From positions 1-7,855 of the forward strand of contig JACZJD010000043.1 in NCBI GenBank assembly GCA_014860725.1: 7,855 nt of DNA, written 5' to 3'. The position numbers and the translations under genes were made by a program. This DNA comes from Aquamicrobium sp. (GTDB lineage: Bacteria; Pseudomonadota; Alphaproteobacteria; Rhizobiales; Rhizobiaceae). This document shows, piece after piece, positions 5,633 to 7,855 of this stretch (its first letter is position 1; each line of letters opens with the position of its first letter). Under the pieces are notes generated by a model, which saw only the letters and a program-made list of their open reading frames with translations, was not told the DNA's origin and made no database searches.

Positions 5633-5689
5633 GCCGCATGCCGGTTCTGGCCCATTGCGGCGAGGCGGCCGTTGGGGCAGGGCAGGGCG

Positions 5690-6307
5690 ATGCAGAACGC
5701 CGCTCCCTTCCTCTCTGGCTTCCTCCTCGGCCTGTCGCTGATCGTGGCGATCGGCGCGCAGAACGCCTTCATCCTGCGCCAGGGCCTGCTCCGGCAGCAC
5801 GTCTTCGTGCTGTGCCTGATCTGCGCCGTCTCGGATGCGGTGCTGATCGCGGCGGGCGTCGCGGGGCTGGGCACGCTGGTGTCGTCCTCACCGATGCTCA
5901 TCACGGTGGTGGCGGTGGGTGGCGCGCTGTTCCTGTTCGGTTATGCGCTGATCGCCTTTCGCCGGGCATGGAGGCCGCAGGCGCTGCATGCGGCCGGAAC
6001 CGGGCAGGGCGACCTCAGGGCGGCGGTGGCCGCGTGCCTTGCCTTCACCTTCCTCAACCCGCATGTCTATCTCGACACGGTGGTCCTTCTCGGGTCGCTG
6101 TCGGCGCAATATTCGGGAGGGGCGCGGCTGGCCTACGGCGTGGGCGCCATGACGGCGTCCTTCGTCTGGTTCTTCAGCCTCGGCTACGGCGCGCGGCTGC
6201 TTCAGCCGGTCTTCGCCAGGCCGGCGGCCTGGCGCGTGCTCGACATCCTGATCGGGCTGGTGATGGCCGCGATCGGCATCGGCCTGCTACGCGGTCTTCG
6301 TGTCTAG
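5690..6307 (+). CDS. LysE/ArgO-family amino-acid exporter
   Basis: A 205-residue inner-membrane protein of the LysE superfamily, which exports basic amino acids such as lysine or arginine. Diagnostic features are GAQNAFILRQG at 22-32 in the first helix region, CAVSDAVLIAAGVAGLG after it, and NPHVYLD at 123-129 followed by TVVLLGSL. These match E. coli ArgO and C. glutamicum LysE closely. About six hydrophobic segments are visible, with a basic loop FRRAWRPQ after the third. The ATG at 5690 (MQNAAPFLSG) has a G-rich AGGG-type ribosome site just upstream. An in-frame TTG at 5672 is less likely. No LysG/ArgP-type regulator is nearby, so substrate and control are not fixed by context. Its 3' end overlaps the short minus-strand gene by 21 bp. 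Confidence 0.92.
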   Translation: MQNAAPFLSGFLLGLSLIVAIGAQNAFILRQGLLRQHVFVLCLICAVSDAVLIAAGVAGLGTLVSSSPMLITVVAVGGALFLFGYALIAFRRAWRPQALHAAGTGQGDLRAAVAACLAFTFLNPHVYLDTVVLLGSLSAQYSGGARLAYGVGAMTASFVWFFSLGYGARLLQPVFARPAAWRVLDILIGLVMAAIGIGLLRGLRV

Positions 6308-6463
6308 CTTGGCGGCCTTCTTCTGCTTCTGCACGTAGATCAGCGCCGCGTTGAGCGCCCCGGACCCGATCTTGCCGTAGTGGGCGGTCAGCTTCGCGTA
6401 CTTCTCGCGCTGCGCGCGCTCGCGCTCGGCCTCGATTGCGGGATGGGCGGCGTTCCGTTGCAT
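6287..6463 (-). CDS. Short basic protein of unknown function (58 residues)
   Basis: A 58-residue frame starting MQRNAAHPAIEAERERAQRE and ending KQKKAAKLDTKTA. Support for coding: the ribosome site AAGGGG lies exactly 7 nt before the ATG, the reading is clean to a TAG, and the protein has an organised pattern. Residues 9-25 form a charged, probably coiled helix rich in Glu and Arg; 26-45 are a Gly/Ala/Tyr segment (LTAHYGKIGSGALNAALIYV); the tail is a Lys-rich basic run. No signal peptide or full membrane span is seen. I do not recognise a family. It is convergent with and overlaps the last 21 bp of the exporter gene, so transcripts from either side would be antisense there. It is short enough to be missed by length-filtered gene calling. 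Confidence 0.65.
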   Translation of the reverse strand: MQRNAAHPAIEAERERAQREKYAKLTAHYGKIGSGALNAALIYVQKQKKAAKLDTKTA

Positions 6464-6470
6464 TTTCAGT

Positions 6471-6476
6471 CCCCTT
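6471..6476 (-). promoter_or_regulatory. Strong Shine-Dalgarno of the 58-residue gene
   Basis: On the minus strand AAGGGG is followed by ACTGAAA (7 nt) and the ATG at 6463. The purine run and spacing are near optimal and better than those of most genes here, which is the main support for the short gene. A 6-bp hairpin (6477-6482 with 6489-6494, gcgccc/gggcgc) lies directly upstream of it. Confidence 0.55.
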
Positions 6477-6652
6477 GCGCCCGGCTCGGGGCGCGTGTTT
6501 CACATGGTCAAATCATCGCCGCCGATTTCGACGGAATGGTGTCGGGAACTGGGTATTTCAGTGCTTTGCCGGCAACTGCTTCCTGACATGTTTAATAAAA
6601 TGCTATCGATCCTCCCCGGCCGCCCGTGCCGCCCATGCGGCATCGGCAACTC

Positions 6653-6681
6653 TTGACGGCGAACGGGCGGAAAGCGATAAA
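6653..6681 (+). promoter_or_regulatory. Candidate sigma-70 promoter of cysS
   Basis: TTGACG (6653-6658, 5 of 6 matches to TTGACA) is separated by exactly 17 bp from GATAAA (6676-6681, 4 of 6 matches to TATAAT). Transcription would begin near 6688-6690, giving an untranslated leader of about 125 nt before the cysS ATG at 6813. It is the best -35/-10 pair I find in the gene-free stretch and is correctly oriented for cysS. Confidence 0.5.
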
Positions 6682-6688
6682 GCAGGCG

Positions 6689-6793
6689 ATGAAAACGCCT
6701 TTCGCCATTACCGGCATTTGCATTATCGGCTAGCGCATCCGCTGGCCCGGCCGTTTTCGCTCTCATCCACCAGATAGGCAAAACGCCCCGGCC
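6689..6793 (+). other. Possible cysS leader: 14-codon frame and hairpin
   Basis: A frame of 14 codons ([14 protein letters not shown], stop at 6731-6733) starts within a base or so of the predicted transcription start. It is followed by an imperfect hairpin of 14 positions (6744-6757 with 6780-6793, 12 paired), whose right arm ends 8 nt before the cysS ribosome site. A smaller GGCC-agcc-GGCC stem (6790-6801) competes with it. The layout resembles an attenuator leader, but the frame holds only one Cys codon and no clear ribosome site, so the idea is speculative. Confidence 0.22.
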
Positions 6794-6801
6794 AGCCGGC
6801 C

Positions 6802-6807
6802 AGGGAG
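6802..6807 (+). promoter_or_regulatory. Shine-Dalgarno of cysS
   Basis: AGGGAG lies 5 nt before the ATG at 6813, which fixes the cysS start at [14 protein letters not shown]. The site sits just beside the possible leader hairpin, so folding could affect access to it. Confidence 0.6.
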
Positions 6808-6812
6808 ACACC

Positions 6813-7855
6813 ATGCCTGCACCGGACGTCGAGCTTCGGCTCTACAACACGCTGACGCGCGCCAAAGAGCGGTTCGTTCCCATCGATCCGGCGAATGTGC
6901 GCATGTATGTGTGCGGGCCGACGGTCTACGACTTCGCCCATATCGGCAATGCGCGGCCGGTCATCGTGTTCGACGTGCTCTACCGTCTGCTGCGCCACGT
7001 CTATGGCGAGGACCGCGTCACCTATGTCCGCAACATCACCGACGTCGACGACAAGATCAACGCGCGCGCCGCGCGCGACTATCCCGGCCTGCCGCTGAAC
7101 GAGGCGATCGCCAGGGTCACGGAGGAGACCAACGCCCAGTTCCAGGCCGACGTGAAGGCGCTCGGCTGCCTGGAGCCCTCCGACCAGCCGCGCGCCACCG
7201 CGCATATCGACGCCATGAAGGCGATGATCGAGCGGCTGGTGAAGCTCGGCGTCGCCTATGTCGCCGAAGGCCATGTGCTGTTCTCGCCCTCGGCGATGAA
7301 CGCGAGAAGGACGGGCCCGCGCTACGGCGCGCTGTCGCGCCGCCCGCTCGACGAGATGCTGGCCGGCGCGCGCGTCGACGTCGCCTCCTACAAGCGCGAC
7401 GAGATGGATTTCGTGCTGTGGAAGCCGTCGAAGGAGGGAGAGCCGGGCTGGCCGTCGCCGGCCGGCATCGCCGGGCTCGGCCGTCCCGGCTGGCACATCG
7501 AATGCTCGGCCATGTCGATGGCGAAGCTGCTCGAGCCGTTCGGCGGCGGCCTTGCCTGCGACGACCCGGAAAAAAACGTTTTCGACATCCACGGCGGCGG
7601 CATCGACCTCGTCTTCCCCCACCACGAGAACGAGATCGCGCAGTCCTGCTGCGCCTTCGGCTCGGAGCGGATGGCCAATGTGTGGATGCACAACGGCTTC
7701 CTTCAGGTCGAGGGAAGGAAGATGTCGAAGTCGGAAGGCAACTTCGTCACCATCCACGAGCTGCTGACCACGGAGAAATTCGGCGGGCGCAAATGGCCGG
7801 GCGAGGTGCTGCGCCTCGCCATGCTGATGACGCACTACCGCGAGCCGATCGACTT
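6813..7855 (+). CDS. cysS: Cysteinyl-tRNA synthetase, N-terminal 347 codons (cut by window edge)
   Basis: CysRS is a cytoplasmic class I aminoacyl-tRNA synthetase that charges tRNA-Cys. The frame is open from 6813 to the window end. The HIGH-type signature reads FAHIGNARP with HIGN at 43-46, and KMSKS is at 303-307. The zinc ligands that select cysteine are present: Cys34 in VCGPTVYD, Cys231 in HIECSAM, His270 and Glu274 in FPHHENE, corresponding to E. coli Cys28, Cys209, His234 and Glu238. Between Cys231 and HGGG (260) there are about 14 more residues than in E. coli (the [12 protein letters not shown] region), and another insert precedes [10 protein letters not shown] associate both with Rhizobiales enzymes. 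The C-terminal anticodon-binding part lies outside the window. A promoter and possible leader lie upstream. The product is certain. Confidence 0.97.
   Translation, partial: MPAPDVELRLYNTLTRAKERFVPIDPANVRMYVCGPTVYDFAHIGNARPVIVFDVLYRLLRHVYGEDRVTYVRNITDVDDKINARAARDYPGLPLNEAIARVTEETNAQFQADVKALGCLEPSDQPRATAHIDAMKAMIERLVKLGVAYVAEGHVLFSPSAMNARRTGPRYGALSRRPLDEMLAGARVDVASYKRDEMDFVLWKPSKEGEPGWPSPAGIAGLGRPGWHIECSAMSMAKLLEPFGGGLACDDPEKNVFDIHGGGIDLVFPHHENEIAQSCCAFGSERMANVWMHNGFLQVEGRKMSKSEGNFVTIHELLTTEKFGGRKWPGEVLRLAMLMTHYREPID

Larger units (their letters stand above)
6464..6812. other. Gene-free stretch between the 58-residue gene and cysS
   Basis: A stretch of 349 bases without a convincing gene. It starts with the ribosome site of the minus-strand short gene. 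In the middle is a locally AT-rich segment (about 6586-6605, with TTTAAT at 6591-6596) and a 10-bp palindrome TTGCCGGCAA at 6566-6575. The right part holds the cysS promoter candidate and leader. Frames of about 100 codons span it on both strands but have no ribosome site, no recognisable domain and a composition typical of chance frames in GC-rich DNA. No tRNA or terminator of the standard form is seen. Confidence 0.6.

Noticed and set aside
6500..6814. Minus-strand frame of 104 codons spanning the gene-free stretch upstream of cysS
   Set aside because: There is no ribosome site or recognisable sequence pattern, and it would start inside the cysS start codon. Chance open frames of this length are common in GC-rich DNA.
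6723..7835. Minus-strand frame of 370 codons
   Set aside because: It is the antisense reading of cysS, whose catalytic and zinc motifs are intact on the plus strand.
1..7855. CRISPR array, insertion sequence, prophage or tRNA
   Set aside because: I found no regularly spaced direct repeats with spacers, no transposase or phage genes, no terminal inverted repeats with target duplications and no tRNA-like cloverleaf. All recognisable genes are ordinary chromosomal ones.

Overview
The window is high-GC DNA with alphaproteobacterial gene content. It most likely comes from the order Rhizobiales, near Mesorhizobium or another Phyllobacteriaceae member. The grounds are a cysteinyl-tRNA synthetase with the insert before the HGGG motif that I associate with this order, a TIGR02301-type small exported protein, the ygfZ-tag pair divergent from a dihydroorotase-like gene, and two TTAA-N7-TTAA sequences of the kind bound by the cell-cycle regulator CtrA. 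The assignment rests on remembered family features, not a search. The genes look like ordinary chromosome. I see no insertion sequence, prophage, CRISPR array, tRNA or rRNA.

Layout. 1-949 (minus): the first 26 codons of tag (3-methyladenine DNA glycosylase I), preceded by and overlapping ygfZ. 1058-2389 (plus): a dihydroorotase-family amidohydrolase divergent from ygfZ. 2389-2470: an AT-rich imperfect palindrome built of 7-bp units, between two convergent stop codons. 2470-3378 (minus): an exported Pro/Glu-rich protein of unknown function. 3497-3754 (minus): an 85-residue unknown protein with two CtrA-like boxes upstream. 3923-4746 (minus): a NUDIX hydrolase overlapping a TIGR02301-type exported protein by ATGA. 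4871-6307 (plus): an SRAP/YedK-type abasic-site protein followed by a LysE/ArgO-type exporter. 6287-6463 (minus): a 58-residue basic protein overlapping the exporter's 3' end. 6464-6812: a gene-free stretch with a promoter candidate and possible leader. 6813 to the end (plus): cysS, cut by the window edge.

The genes do not form one pathway. They fall into short units: ygfZ-tag, NUDIX-TIGR02301, SRAP-exporter, and single genes. Themes include DNA repair (Tag makes abasic sites and SRAP proteins cap them), Fe-S protein maintenance (YgfZ), pyrimidine or related amide chemistry, nucleotide or metabolite clean-up (NUDIX), amino-acid export and translation. I see no clear undescribed multi-gene system. 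The observations most worth checking are the paired CtrA-like boxes, the C-terminal sliding-clamp motif on the SRAP protein, the heptad-repeat palindrome, the Gln at a metal-ligand position of the amidohydrolase, and the short unannotated-looking gene at 6287-6463.
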